Shown here: piece after piece, positions 13,954 through 20,991 of the stretch
Layout of the letters: the number at the start of each line of letters is the position of its first letter
Numbering within the stretch: position 1 is the first letter of the stretch
NCBI RefSeq assembly: GCF_004519545.1
Contig: NZ_SDKM01000040.1
Location: 1 to 42,315, forward strand
Reading direction: 5' to 3'
DNA from: Nocardioides guangzhouensis
Lineage (GTDB): Bacteria; Actinomycetota; Actinomycetes; Propionibacteriales; Nocardioidaceae
Length of the DNA: 42,315 bases
Translations under genes and position numbers: made by a program
The notes under the pieces: generated by a model
The model's database searches: none
Told to the model about the DNA's origin: nothing
Seen by the model: only the letters and a program-made list of their open reading frames with translations

Positions 13954-15168
13954 TCAGGCGAACAGCTTCTGGAGGCGCGTCACGCCCTCGACCAGGTCGT
14001 CGTCGCCGAGCGCGTAGGAGAGCCGGAGGTAGCCGGGTGACCCGAACGCCTCGCCCGGGACCACGGCGACCTCGGCGGCGTCGAGGATGTACTCGGCGAG
14101 CTCGGCGGAGGTCTCGACCTGCCGGCCGTCGTACTCCCGGCCGAGCAGGCCCTTCACGGACGGGTAGGCGTAGAACGCGCCGAGCGGGGTCGGGCAGACC
14201 ACGCCCTCGATGTCGTTGAGCATCGAGACGATGGTCCGCCGGCGCCGGTCGAAGGCCACCTTCATCTCGTCGACCGCGGTCAGGTCGCCGGTGACGGCAG
14301 CGATCGCGGCCCGCTGCGCGACGTTGCTGACGTTGGAGGTGGCGTGCGATTGGAGGTTGGTGGCCGCCTTCACCAGGTCGGCCGGGCCGATCATCCAGCC
14401 CACCCGCCAGCCGGTCATCGCGTAGGTCTTCGCCACCCCGTTGACGACCACGCAGTAGTCGGCGACGTCCGGGCACAGCACCGGCAGCGAGCCGGTCTCC
14501 ACGCCGTCGTAGACGAGGTGCTCGTAGATCTCGTCGGTCAGCACCCACAGGCCGTGCTCGTGCACCCAGGCGCCGATCTCGCGGATCTCCTCGGCGGTGT
14601 AGACGGCGCCGGTGGGGTTCGACGGCGACACGAACAGCAGCACCTTGGTGCGCTCGGTGCGCGCGGCCTCGAGCTGCTCGACGGTGACCTTGTAGTCCTG
14701 CGTCTCGTCGGCGAGCACCTCGACGGTGACACCGCCCGCGAGCTGGATGGCCTCGGGGTACGTCGTCCAGTACGGCGCCGGGACGATCACCTCGTCGCCC
14801 GGGTCCAGCATCGTCGCGAACGCCGAGTAGATCGCCTGCTTCCCGCCGTTGGTGACCAGCACTTGGGTCGGCTCGACCTCGAGCCCGCTGTCGCGGCGGG
14901 TCTTCTCGGCGATCGCCTTCTTGAGCTCGGGGAGCCCGCCGGCGGGGGTGTAGCGGTGGTTCTTCGGGTCGCGGCAGGCCTCGACGGCGGCCTCGACGAC
15001 GTACCCCGGAGTCGGGAAGTCCGGCTCGCCCGCGCCGAACCCGATCACCGGGCGGCCCTCGGCCTTGAGCGCCTTCGCCTTCGCATCGACCTTGAGCGTC
15101 GCGGACTCGGCGATGGAGCCGATCCGCTGGGAGACTCGGCGGGAGCGGGGGGAGGCGGTCTCAGTCAT
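13954..15168 (-). CDS. aspC: PLP-dependent aspartate-type aminotransferase
   Basis: A 404-residue class I/II aminotransferase, the actinobacterial aspartate aminotransferase found next to tRNA-Trp and secE. Landmarks are IGFGAGEPDFPTPGYV (substrate and PLP entry), the NGGKQAIYSAF loop, SPSNPTGAVY, the DEIYEHLVYDG strand, the PLP lysine in VAKTYAMTGWRVGW and the late arginine in GYLRLSYAL. It moves the amino group between aspartate and 2-oxoglutarate. I start at ATG 15168 (MTETASPRSRR): TAGGAT at 15176-15181 lies 7 nt upstream, the leaderless arrangement, and the upstream ATG 15177 falls inside that box. The symbol is used for the family role; tyrosine or kynurenine use cannot be excluded. Confidence 0.88.
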   Translation of the reverse strand: MTETASPRSRRVSQRIGSIAESATLKVDAKAKALKAEGRPVIGFGAGEPDFPTPGYVVEAAVEACRDPKNHRYTPAGGLPELKKAIAEKTRRDSGLEVEPTQVLVTNGGKQAIYSAFATMLDPGDEVIVPAPYWTTYPEAIQLAGGVTVEVLADETQDYKVTVEQLEAARTERTKVLLFVSPSNPTGAVYTAEEIREIGAWVHEHGLWVLTDEIYEHLVYDGVETGSLPVLCPDVADYCVVVNGVAKTYAMTGWRVGWMIGPADLVKAATNLQSHATSNVSNVAQRAAIAAVTGDLTAVDEMKVAFDRRRRTIVSMLNDIEGVVCPTPLGAFYAYPSVKGLLGREYDGRQVETSAELAEYILDAAEVAVVPGEAFGSPGYLRLSYALGDDDLVEGVTRLQKLFA

Positions 15169-15212
15169 GCGGCCCATCCTAGGACCCCCGACGGGGCCGT
15201 CCCGGACCCGGT

Positions 15213-15243
15213 TTGGACGCCGTCTCGGTCTTCGACGTAGACT
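15213..15243 (+). promoter_or_regulatory. Housekeeping promoter for tRNA-Trp-secE-nusG
   Basis: TTGGAC (15213-15218) and TAGACT (15238-15243) are 19 bp apart. The -10 box is followed by TCCCGC, a GC-rich discriminator. The same TAGACTTCCCG occurs at the rplJ promoter. It lies 88 bp upstream of tRNA-Trp. Confidence 0.7.
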
Positions 15244-15330
15244 TCCCGCTTGGTGGATCTCACTGATGCTCAGTCCTGCCCTCGACGTTTCGAAAAGCGG
15301 CGCGGCGGCGGTGGCTGACGAGGCCATCGG

Positions 15331-15403
15331 AGGGCACTAGCTCAACTGGCAGAGCATCGGTCTCCAAAACCGAAGGTTGGGGGTTCAAGTCCCTCGTGCC
15401 CTG
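15331..15403 (+). tRNA. tRNA-Trp (CCA anticodon)
   Basis: A complete 73-nt cloverleaf. The acceptor stem is AGGGCAC/GTGCCCT, the D-stem GCTC/GAGC, the anticodon stem TCGGT/ACCGA with loop CTCCAAA (anticodon CCA), and the T arm GGGGG-TTCAAGT-CCCTC (one G-U pair) with discriminator G. Its place just ahead of secE is conserved in actinobacteria and other bacteria. Confidence 0.97.
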
Positions 15404-15438
15404 CAAGACGATCGGATGACCAGCGGAAGGTGAAGGAC

Positions 15439-15681
15439 GTGTCGGACAGCAGTTCGGTTCGGCGTTCGGGCGACAAGCGCGAGCGCACGAGCCCGGCCAC
15501 GTTCTACCGCCAGGTCGTCGCCGAGCTGCGCAAGGTCGTCTGGCCGACTCAGGAGCAGCTGGTCACGTACTTCTTCGTGGTCATGGTGTTCGTGGTGGTC
15601 ATGATGACGCTGGTGTCGCTGCTCGACCTGGCCTTCGGCAAGCTGGTCTTCCAGATCTTCGCCGGCCGCGACACCCAGTAG
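15439..15681 (+). CDS. secE: Preprotein translocase subunit SecE
   Basis: An 80-residue SecE, the small membrane subunit that clamps SecY in the Sec translocon. It has the short Ser/Arg-rich N terminus of actinobacterial SecE, the amphipathic helix TFYRQVVAELRKVVWPT (the conserved VxWPT landmark) and one membrane span (about residues 37-60). I choose GTG 15439 over GTG 15430 because AAGGTG lies 6 nt before it, whereas the first GTG overlaps that ribosome site. nusG follows after 73 bp, the standard order. Confidence 0.92.
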   Translation: MSDSSSVRRSGDKRERTSPATFYRQVVAELRKVVWPTQEQLVTYFFVVMVFVVVMMTLVSLLDLAFGKLVFQIFAGRDTQ

Positions 15682-15754
15682 TGAACCGCCCGACCGGTCC
15701 CGCCGGGACCGGCGCCCGGGCCCTTGACAGCCAGACGAGATGACGGAGCAACAC

Positions 15755-16651
15755 GTGTCGGAGCAGTACGACGAGACAGTGGCCGAGGCCACGGGCGAGT
15801 CGACGGTCGACGAGACCCAGCCCGCAGCCGGGACCACCCCCGAGGACGCCCTCGTCGAGCGGGTCGCCGCCGACGTCGCCGACGAGGACGAGGACGCCGC
15901 CGAGACCCCGACGGACGACGAGGTCGCCGACGAGACCCCGACGGACGACGAGGTCGCCGTCGACGGGGACGAGGTCACCGAGGAGGCGACCGACGAGGAC
16001 GCGACCGAGGAGGCCGCCGAGGGCGAGGACCCGCTCGAGGAGTTCCGCCGCACCCTGTGGGCCAAGCCCGGCGACTGGTACGTCGTGCACACCTACTCCG
16101 GCATGGAGAACCGGGTGAAGGCGAACCTCGAGAACCGCATCATCTCCCTCAACATGGAGGACTACATCCACGAGATCGTGGTCCCCATCGAGGAGGTCGC
16201 GGAGATCAAGAACGGCCAGCGGAAGCTGGTCAAGCGCACCGTGCTCCCGGGCTACGTCCTGGTTCGCATGGACCTCACCGACGAGTCCTGGGCCGCGGTC
16301 CGCCACACCCCGTCCGTCACCGGCTTCGTCGGCCACAGCCACCAGCCGGTGCCGCTGAGCATGTCCGAGGTCGAGGACATGCTGGCCCCCGCCGTGGTCG
16401 CCGCCGCCGAGGCCGAGGCGGCCGCTGCGGGCACGCCCACCGCTGCCGCGACCGGCGCCGCCAAGAAGCCGGTCGAGGTCGCCGACTTCGACGTGTCCGA
16501 CTCGGTCATGGTGGTCGACGGGCCGTTCGCCACGCTCCACGCGACGATCACCGAGATCAACGCCGAGTCCCAGAGGGTCAAGGCCCTCGTCGAGATCTTC
16601 GGCCGGGAGACCCCGGTCGAGCTCAGCTTCTCCCAGATTCAAAAGGTCTGA
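15755..16651 (+). CDS. nusG: Transcription termination/antitermination protein NusG
   Basis: A 298-residue NusG. It binds RNA polymerase to affect pausing and links it to Rho or the ribosome. Residues 1-95 are a long acidic tail with the duplicated DETPTDDEVA unit. The NGN domain starts at WYVVHTYSGMENRVKANLE and carries LPGYVLVRMDL. An Ala-rich linker (about 215-245) separates it from the KOW domain, which begins VMVVDGPFATL and ends FSQIQKV. I choose GTG 15755, which has GGAG 6 nt upstream; ATG 15740 is in frame but lacks a ribosome site. Acidic N-terminal tails are known in actinobacterial NusG, though this one is long. Confidence 0.93.
   Translation: MSEQYDETVAEATGESTVDETQPAAGTTPEDALVERVAADVADEDEDAAETPTDDEVADETPTDDEVAVDGDEVTEEATDEDATEEAAEGEDPLEEFRRTLWAKPGDWYVVHTYSGMENRVKANLENRIISLNMEDYIHEIVVPIEEVAEIKNGQRKLVKRTVLPGYVLVRMDLTDESWAAVRHTPSVTGFVGHSHQPVPLSMSEVEDMLAPAVVAAAEAEAAAAGTPTAAATGAAKKPVEVADFDVSDSVMVVDGPFATLHATITEINAESQRVKALVEIFGRETPVELSFSQIQKV
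15899..15958 (+). repeat. Tandem 30-bp duplication inside nusG
   Basis: CGAGACCCCGACGG... occurs at 15901-15928 and again at 15931-15958, 28 identical bases with a period of 30. It doubles the acidic decapeptide (D/A)ETPTDDEVA in the disordered NusG tail and keeps the frame. Confidence 0.9.
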
Positions 16652-16654
16652 GGC

Positions 16655-16680
16655 CCTGGCCCGAGCTTGCGAGGGCCAGG
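16655..16680 (+). terminator. Stem-loop after nusG
   Basis: CCTGGCC (16655-16661) pairs with GGCCAGG (16674-16680) around a 12-nt loop. It begins 3 bp after the nusG stop and is followed by no T run, so it may be a weak terminator or an RNA-stabilising stem. Confidence 0.5.
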
Positions 16681-16691
16681 AGAGCCGAAGA

Positions 16692-16753
16692 GGTTGAGGA
16701 GCGTCGACGCAGTCCCGAGCGTAGCGAGGGCCTGCGTGACGCGTCTCGAAACC
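16692..16753. repeat. Dispersed palindromic element GGTTGAGGAGCGTCG...GACGCGTCTCGAAACC
   Basis: A 62-bp element in the 260-bp gap between nusG and rplK. The left end GGTTGAGGAGCGTCG and right end TGACGCGTCTCGAAACC flank a palindromic middle (ACGCAG...CTGCGT around CCGAGCGTAGCGAGG). The same ends flank a different hairpin at 40170-40230. The layout resembles a REP/BIME-like or MITE-like repeat; no terminal target duplication is obvious. The rest of the gap, to 16911, must hold the rplK promoter or leader, which I could not place with confidence. Confidence 0.82.
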
Positions 16754-16911
16754 CAGCACGTCGCGGAACTCGATGGCTCGGATTTCGCGATCGCGGAAGC
16801 ACACAGCACAATGGTTCGGTTGCCCGGTCCCCGGATCCGGCAAGCAGCAGGTGGCAGAGGCGTACGCCGTACTCCTCGTCATGACCACGAGACAGAAAGA
16901 GAACATCGAAG

Positions 16912-17340
16912 ATGCCTCCCAAGAAGAAGATCGCTGCCCTGGTCAAGGTGCAGCTGCAGGCTGGCGCCGCGACTCCGGCCCCGCCGGTGGGTACCGCCCT
17001 CGGTCCCCACGGCGTGAACATCATGGAGTTCTGCAAGGCCTACAACGCGCAGACCGAGTCGATGCGCGGCAACGTGATCCCGGTCGAGATCACCATCTAC
17101 GAGGACCGCTCGTTCACGTTCATCACCAAGACCCCGCCGGCCGCCGAGCTGATCAAGAAGGCTGCCGGTCTGCAGAAGGGCTCGTCGGTCCCGCACAAGG
17201 AGAAGGTCGGCAAGCTGACCAAGGACCAGGTCCGCGAGATCGCGACGACCAAGCTCCCCGACCTGAACGCCAACGACATCGACGCGGCGATGAAGATCGT
17301 CGAGGGCACCGCCCGGTCGATGGGCGTCACCACCGACTGA
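16912..17340 (+). CDS. rplK: 50S ribosomal protein L11
   Basis: A 142-residue L11 of standard length. The N-terminal domain has VKVQLQAGAATPAPPVGTAL, the proline-rich stretch that binds thiopeptide antibiotics together with 23S rRNA, and GPHGVNIMEFCKAYN. The C-terminal rRNA-binding domain includes LPDLNANDIDAAMKIVEGTARSMG across two stretches. L11 is part of the GTPase-associated centre and is needed for RelA activation. ATG 16912 has only a weak ribosome site (GAAG). Its last five codons are part of a 44-bp tandem duplication extending into the rplA leader. Confidence 0.97.
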   Translation: MPPKKKIAALVKVQLQAGAATPAPPVGTALGPHGVNIMEFCKAYNAQTESMRGNVIPVEITIYEDRSFTFITKTPPAAELIKKAAGLQKGSSVPHKEKVGKLTKDQVREIATTKLPDLNANDIDAAMKIVEGTARSMGVTTD

Positions 17341-17428
17341 CCACTCCCGGCGGGTGCCGGGGGTGCGGCGTCACCACCGACTGACCACTCCCGGCGGGTG
17401 CCGGGGGTGCGGCGTCACCACCGACCGA
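17323..17428 (+). repeat. 44-bp tandem duplication spanning the rplK stop codon
   Basis: GGCGTCACCACCGACTGACC starts at 17323 and again at 17367, with a partial third copy at 17411-17428. The period is exactly 44. The first copy contains the last codons and stop of rplK. Each full unit carries a small hairpin, CCCGGC/GCCGGG, at 17346-17361 and 17390-17405. The unit repeats in the rplK-rplA gap, where L1 may act on the message. Confidence 0.93.
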
Positions 17429-17487
17429 CCCACCCGTGGAAGGACCGCGCTGGTCCGCTCACCACATCTTCCGAAAGTAGGAACACC

Positions 17488-18210
17488 ATGCAGCGCAGCA
17501 AGACCTACCGCGCGGCGACGGAGTCGTTCGACAAGAACGAGATCTTCGCCCCGCTGGCCGCGATCAAGATCGCCAAGGCCGCCAGCAAGAAGAAGTTCGA
17601 CGAGACCGTGGACGTCGTCATGCGCCTCGGCGTCGACCCCCGCAAGGCCGACCAGATGGTCCGCGGCACGGTCAACCTGCCGCACGGCACCGGCAAGACC
17701 GCCCGCGTGCTCGTCTTCGCGAACGCCGAGAAGGCCGACGCCGCCCGCGAGGCAGGCGCCGACATCGTCGGTGGCGACGAGCTCATCGACAAGGTGGCCG
17801 GCGGCTGGATCGACTTCGACGCCGTGGTCGCCACCCCGGACATGATGGGCAAGGTCGGCCGCCTCGGCCGCGTGCTCGGCCCGCGCGGACTCATGCCGAA
17901 CCCGAAGACCGGCACCGTCACCCCCGACGTGGCGAAGGCCGTCTCCGACATCAAGGGCGGCAAGATCGAGTTCCGCGTCGACCGGCACGCGAACCTCCAC
18001 TTCATCATCGGCAAGGCCTCGTTCTCCGAGGTCGCGCTGGCGGAGAACTACGCGGCCGCCCTCGAGGAGGTGCTGCGGCTCAAGCCGTCCAGCTCCAAGG
18101 GCCGCTACATCAAGAAGGTCACCCTCTCGACGACCATGGGCCCCGGCGTCCAGGTCGACCCGAACCGCACCCGCAACCTCGCGGCCGAGGACGACACGTC
18201 GAACGAGTGA
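17488..18210 (+). CDS. rplA: 50S ribosomal protein L1
   Basis: A 240-residue L1 of usual length. It forms the L1 stalk that guides deacylated tRNA out of the ribosome. The landmark loop GRLGRVLGPRGLMPNPKTGTV lies at about residues 128-148 (quoted here in part: RGLMPNPKTGTV), followed by VSDIKGGKIEFRVDRHANLH. I start at ATG 17488 with AGGA 5 nt upstream; the in-frame upstream ATG at 17398 lies inside the duplicated leader. L1 represses its own operon in other bacteria by binding the mRNA; the duplicated hairpins just upstream could be a target, by inference. Confidence 0.96.
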   Translation: MQRSKTYRAATESFDKNEIFAPLAAIKIAKAASKKKFDETVDVVMRLGVDPRKADQMVRGTVNLPHGTGKTARVLVFANAEKADAAREAGADIVGGDELIDKVAGGWIDFDAVVATPDMMGKVGRLGRVLGPRGLMPNPKTGTVTPDVAKAVSDIKGGKIEFRVDRHANLHFIIGKASFSEVALAENYAAALEEVLRLKPSSSKGRYIKKVTLSTTMGPGVQVDPNRTRNLAAEDDTSNE

Positions 18211-18222
18211 TGCACTGACGAG

Positions 18223-18292
18223 CCGGGCCGAGCCCGGACATGAGTTGGGCCTCGTGCCCCCGCCGGTCGGCGGGGCACGAGGCCCAGCTCAT
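18223..18292 (+). terminator. Double stem-loop terminator after rplA
   Basis: A small stem CCGGGC/GCCCGG (18223-18237) is followed by a very long one, ATGAGTTGGGCCTCGTGCCC at 18240-18259 pairing with the matching arm ending at 18292 (one G-T pair and one bulge). It closes the rplKA transcript and may also serve the convergent DnaB-like gene that ends at 18344. Confidence 0.85.
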
Positions 18293-18343
18293 CTCCTCCC
18301 GCGCCGACGTACGCCGGGCCCTCCCGACCGGCGTACGTCGTGG

Positions 18344-19345
18344 TCAGTCGACGAACAGGCGCTCGTCGACGAGCTGCTCCCCGACCATGCCGCCCTGCTG
18401 CTCGAAGCGGCTCTGGTCGAGACGGGTCCGGAACTCCATGTCGACCTTGTCCACGCCGCTGCGGTTCTTCTCGATGCTGAGCACCGCCCAGGACTTGAAC
18501 CGCTCGGCGTTGCCGAGGTCGTAGACCAGGTGGTGCCGGGCGACGACGTCGAACTTGTTGTTGAGGATCAGCAGCGCGTCCGCCTCGTAGGCCAGTGCCG
18601 AGGAGCCGCGCAGGTGCGCGGCGCGCATCCGGCGACCCGAGGAGATGCCCTGCTTGTCGCCGGCGGCGACCGCGAGGATCGGGATGTCGAGGTCCAGCGC
18701 CATGTCCTTGAGGCCCTCGACCACGATCGTGATCCGGTCCTCCTCCAGCGGCGGTCCGCCGGGCACGTGCGCCTTCTGGAGGTAGTCCACGACCACGAAC
18801 GGCAGCTGGCCGCAGTCGCGACCGATCTGCTCGACAGCGTCGCGGATCACGTCGAGGCTGGTGGAGCGGCCGCTGGACCGGTGCAGGTGGTAGCGGTCGG
18901 CGTACACCGCGACCCGCTCGACGGCCTCGGCGCCGCCCCGCTTGTCCGAGAGCCGGTCGCCGACGGTGCCGTTGCGGTGGTCGCCGGGCTCGAACGCGGA
19001 GCGGATCCGGCGCAGGTCAGGGGCGTCGAAGCCGCCCGCCTCACCGGCCTCCAGCGCGACCAGTCGCTCGAGCAGCGACTGCGGGTCGTGCTCGAAGCAG
19101 AAGTAGGCGACGGGGCGCCCGTCCCGGGCGATGTTGCGGCCGACCTGGAGCGCCCAGGTGGTCTTGCCGAGGCCCTGGGGCCCCGCGATCAGGATCAGCT
19201 CCCCGGCGCGGAATCCACCCATCAGGTGGTGGTCGAGCGGGTCGAACCCGGTCGGCCAGATGCGCGCGGGGGCGTGAGCGCTGCCGCGCAGGCGGTTCTC
19301 CGCGCGGGTGAGTACGTCGCTCAGCGACTGCATCTGGAGGTCCAC
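18344..19345 (-). CDS. Stand-alone DnaB-like helicase C-terminal (RecA-fold) ATPase
   Basis: A 333-residue protein made almost only of the DnaB C-terminal RecA-type ATPase domain. It has TGFDPLDHHLMGGFRAGEL, Walker A GPQGLGKT at residues 55-62, the Glu motif YFCFEHDP, and Walker B LPFVVVDYLQK near residues 190-200. AAHLRGSSALAYEADALLIL resembles the DnaB H4 region. It lacks the DnaB N-terminal domain that binds primase, so it is not the replicative helicase; a DNA-repair or RadA/KaiC-like role is possible but not shown. It starts at GTG 19345; ATG 19333 is an alternative. It lies leftward between rplA and rplJ, divergent from rplJ. Confidence 0.82.
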   Translation of the reverse strand: MDLQMQSLSDVLTRAENRLRGSAHAPARIWPTGFDPLDHHLMGGFRAGELILIAGPQGLGKTTWALQVGRNIARDGRPVAYFCFEHDPQSLLERLVALEAGEAGGFDAPDLRRIRSAFEPGDHRNGTVGDRLSDKRGGAEAVERVAVYADRYHLHRSSGRSTSLDVIRDAVEQIGRDCGQLPFVVVDYLQKAHVPGGPPLEEDRITIVVEGLKDMALDLDIPILAVAAGDKQGISSGRRMRAAHLRGSSALAYEADALLILNNKFDVVARHHLVYDLGNAERFKSWAVLSIEKNRSGVDKVDMEFRTRLDQSRFEQQGGMVGEQLVDERLFVD

Positions 19346-19455
19346 GCGTCATATGGCAGCAGAACTGGGGAGCCGAGGTGACCGAAATGGTCCGAAATCG
19401 CCCGGACGGGTCAGACCTCCGACCGATCGGCCACCCGGTCCGGGACGACGCGGAT

Positions 19456-19485
19456 TTGGTCCGCCGTCCGGACTCCGCCTAGACT
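19456..19485 (+). promoter_or_regulatory. Housekeeping promoter for rplJ-rplL
   Basis: TTGGTC (19456-19461) and TAGACT (19480-19485), spacing 18. TAGACT is followed by TCCCG as at the secE promoter. The expected start near 19492 leaves a leader of about 185 nt. Confidence 0.7.
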
Positions 19486-19491
19486 TCCCGA

Positions 19492-19677
19492 CCGTAACCA
19501 GAGACCGCCGGTCGTCGTGCTGCCCAGCAGCGTGACCGAAGGTGCCGCGGAGACGCGGACGGCCTGCGCAGGTGACAGAGCTCCGACCCTACGGGTCGTC
19601 CACGCCCTGGCCTGCGCCGGGGCGTTCGTCATTTGCGGGCCGGTGCGGTGGCCTCACCAGACGAAAGAAGGAGACCC
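19492..19677 (+). ncRNA. Probable L10 leader (autoregulatory rplJ 5' UTR)
   Basis: The 332-bp stretch 19346-19677 has no gene; it holds the divergent DnaB-like promoter, the rplJ promoter and this leader. GGCCTGCGCAGGTGACAGAG followed by CTCCGACC...GGTCGTCC and CTGGCCTGCGCCGGGGCG can fold into nested stems with a kink-turn-like internal GGTGACAGA, the kind of site that binds L10-(L12)4 in known L10 leaders. From memory, similar leaders occur in Streptomyces. The exact 5' end and the fold are not verified. Confidence 0.6.
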
Positions 19678-20328
19678 ATGGCGCGGCCAGACAAGGCAGC
19701 AGCCGTCGCGGAGGTCGTTGACTCGTTCAACAACGCCGCGGGCGCTGTGCTGACCGAGTACCGCGGTCTCACCGTGAAGCAGCTGCAGGACCTGCGGCGC
19801 TCCCTCGGCGAGAACGCCAACTACGCCGTGGTCAAGAACACGCTCGCCCAGATCGCCGCCAAGGAGGCGGGGATCGACGGGTTCGACGACCTGCTGACCG
19901 GCCCGACCGCCATCGCCTTCATCAACGGCGACGTGGTCGAGGCGGCCAAGGGTCTGCGTGACTTTGCCAAGGCGAACCCTGCCCTTGTCATCAAGGGTGG
20001 CGTCCTCGACGGCGGGCTCCTCGACGCGAAGGAGGTCGCCAGGCTGGCCGACCTCGAGTCGCGCGAGGTGCTGCTGGGCAAGCTGGCCGGCGCGATGCTG
20101 GCCTCGCTCTCCCAGGCCGTCTACCTGCTCAACGCCCCGATCTCGCAGGCTGCCCGGCTCGCCGGCGCCCTGCAGGCCAAGGCGGAGCAGGACCCCACGA
20201 TCCTCGCGGGTGGTGCCGGTACGCCGGCTCCTGCCGAGGAAGCCCCGGTAGCCGCTGACGAGGCTCCCGCTGCGGAGGCCGACGAGGCTCCCGCCGCGGA
20301 GGCCGCCGACGAGGCCCCCGAAGCCTGA
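19678..20328 (+). CDS. rplJ: 50S ribosomal protein L10
   Basis: A 216-residue L10, the base of the L7/L12 stalk. The family core is clear: MARPDKAAAVAEVVDSF, EYRGLTVKQLQDLRR, YAVVKNTLAQIAA. The long C-terminal helix that carries the L12 dimers ends about residue 175. The rest is an Ala/Glu/Pro tail with near-repeats of DEAPAAEA, typical of high-GC actinobacteria. ATG 19678 has a strong ribosome site (AAGAAGGAG). The upstream in-frame ATG at 19633 lies inside the leader. rplL follows after 72 bp. Confidence 0.96.
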   Translation: MARPDKAAAVAEVVDSFNNAAGAVLTEYRGLTVKQLQDLRRSLGENANYAVVKNTLAQIAAKEAGIDGFDDLLTGPTAIAFINGDVVEAAKGLRDFAKANPALVIKGGVLDGGLLDAKEVARLADLESREVLLGKLAGAMLASLSQAVYLLNAPISQAARLAGALQAKAEQDPTILAGGAGTPAPAEEAPVAADEAPAAEADEAPAAEAADEAPEA

Positions 20329-20400
20329 TCCAGGCACCACCTGAAAACCCGGCCCGCCGACCGATCCCGGACGGGCCACCAAACGGAAGGACACGCCATC

Positions 20401-20796
20401 ATGGCGAAGCTCAGCACTGACGAGCTGCTCGACGCGTTCAAGGAAATGACCCTCATCGAGCTCTCCGAGTTCGTGAAGCAGTTCGAGGAGACCTTCGGCG
20501 TGACCGCCGCCGCTCCGGTCGCCGTTGCCGCCGCTCCCGCGGCCGGTGGCGCGGCCGCCGGTGGCGCCGAGGCCGCCGCCGAGCAGGACGAGTTCGACGT
20601 CGTCCTCGAGGCCGCCGGTGACAAGAAGATCAACGTCATCAAGGAGGTGCGCGCGCTCACCAGCCTCGGCCTGAAGGAGGCCAAGGAGCTGGTCGAGGCC
20701 GCCCCGAAGGCGGTCCTGGAGAAGGTCGCCAAGGACGCCGCGGAGAAGGCCAAGGAGGCCCTCGAGGGCGCCGGCGCCACCGTCACCGTCAAGTGA
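20401..20796 (+). CDS. rplL: 50S ribosomal protein L7/L12
   Basis: A 131-residue L12. The N-terminal dimer helices (MAKLSTDELLDAFKEMTLIE and the following EFVKQFEE) lead through an Ala/Gly-rich hinge (about 38-60) to the C-terminal factor-binding domain (DEFDVVLEAAGDKKINVIKE, with GLKEAKELVEAAPKAVLE). It recruits translation GTPases to the ribosome. A ribosome site, GGAAGGA, lies a little farther than usual from ATG 20401. A strong terminator follows, so the rplJL message ends before the Mce operon. Confidence 0.97.
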   Translation: MAKLSTDELLDAFKEMTLIELSEFVKQFEETFGVTAAAPVAVAAAPAAGGAAAGGAEAAAEQDEFDVVLEAAGDKKINVIKEVRALTSLGLKEAKELVEAAPKAVLEKVAKDAAEKAKEALEGAGATVTVK

Positions 20797-20839
20797 CCCG
20801 CGACCGGGTCGCCCTCGGGTGACCCGGCACCGCAACCCA

Positions 20840-20878
20840 CACGTGGGGCGGACGAGCAATGCTCGTCCGCCCCTCGTG
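20840..20878 (+). terminator. rplJL terminator
   Basis: A perfect 13-bp stem, 20845-20857 with 20861-20873, loop AAT; outer CACG (20840-20843) and CGTG (20875-20878) extend it past one mismatch. It is followed by CATTTCC. Confidence 0.87.
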
Positions 20879-20991
20879 CATTTCCGGCGCGGACCCGGGC
20901 GGGTCGCTGGCGCGGACGGCCGTGCGCAACCCCGGCGAAATGGGTACGTGCCGGACGTGACAAAGGTCGCACTGGTCTGGACGTCTCCTTT

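Noticed and set aside
16783..16812. rplK promoter with TTTCGC/TTCGCG and CACAAT
   Set aside because: The hexamers are too far from consensus and no other evidence supports a start there; the rplK promoter remains unplaced.
17354..17845. 163-codon plus-strand frame over the rplK-rplA junction
   Set aside because: It arises from the 44-bp duplication and then runs through rplA out of frame; Arg/Ser/Pro/Thr-rich shadow.
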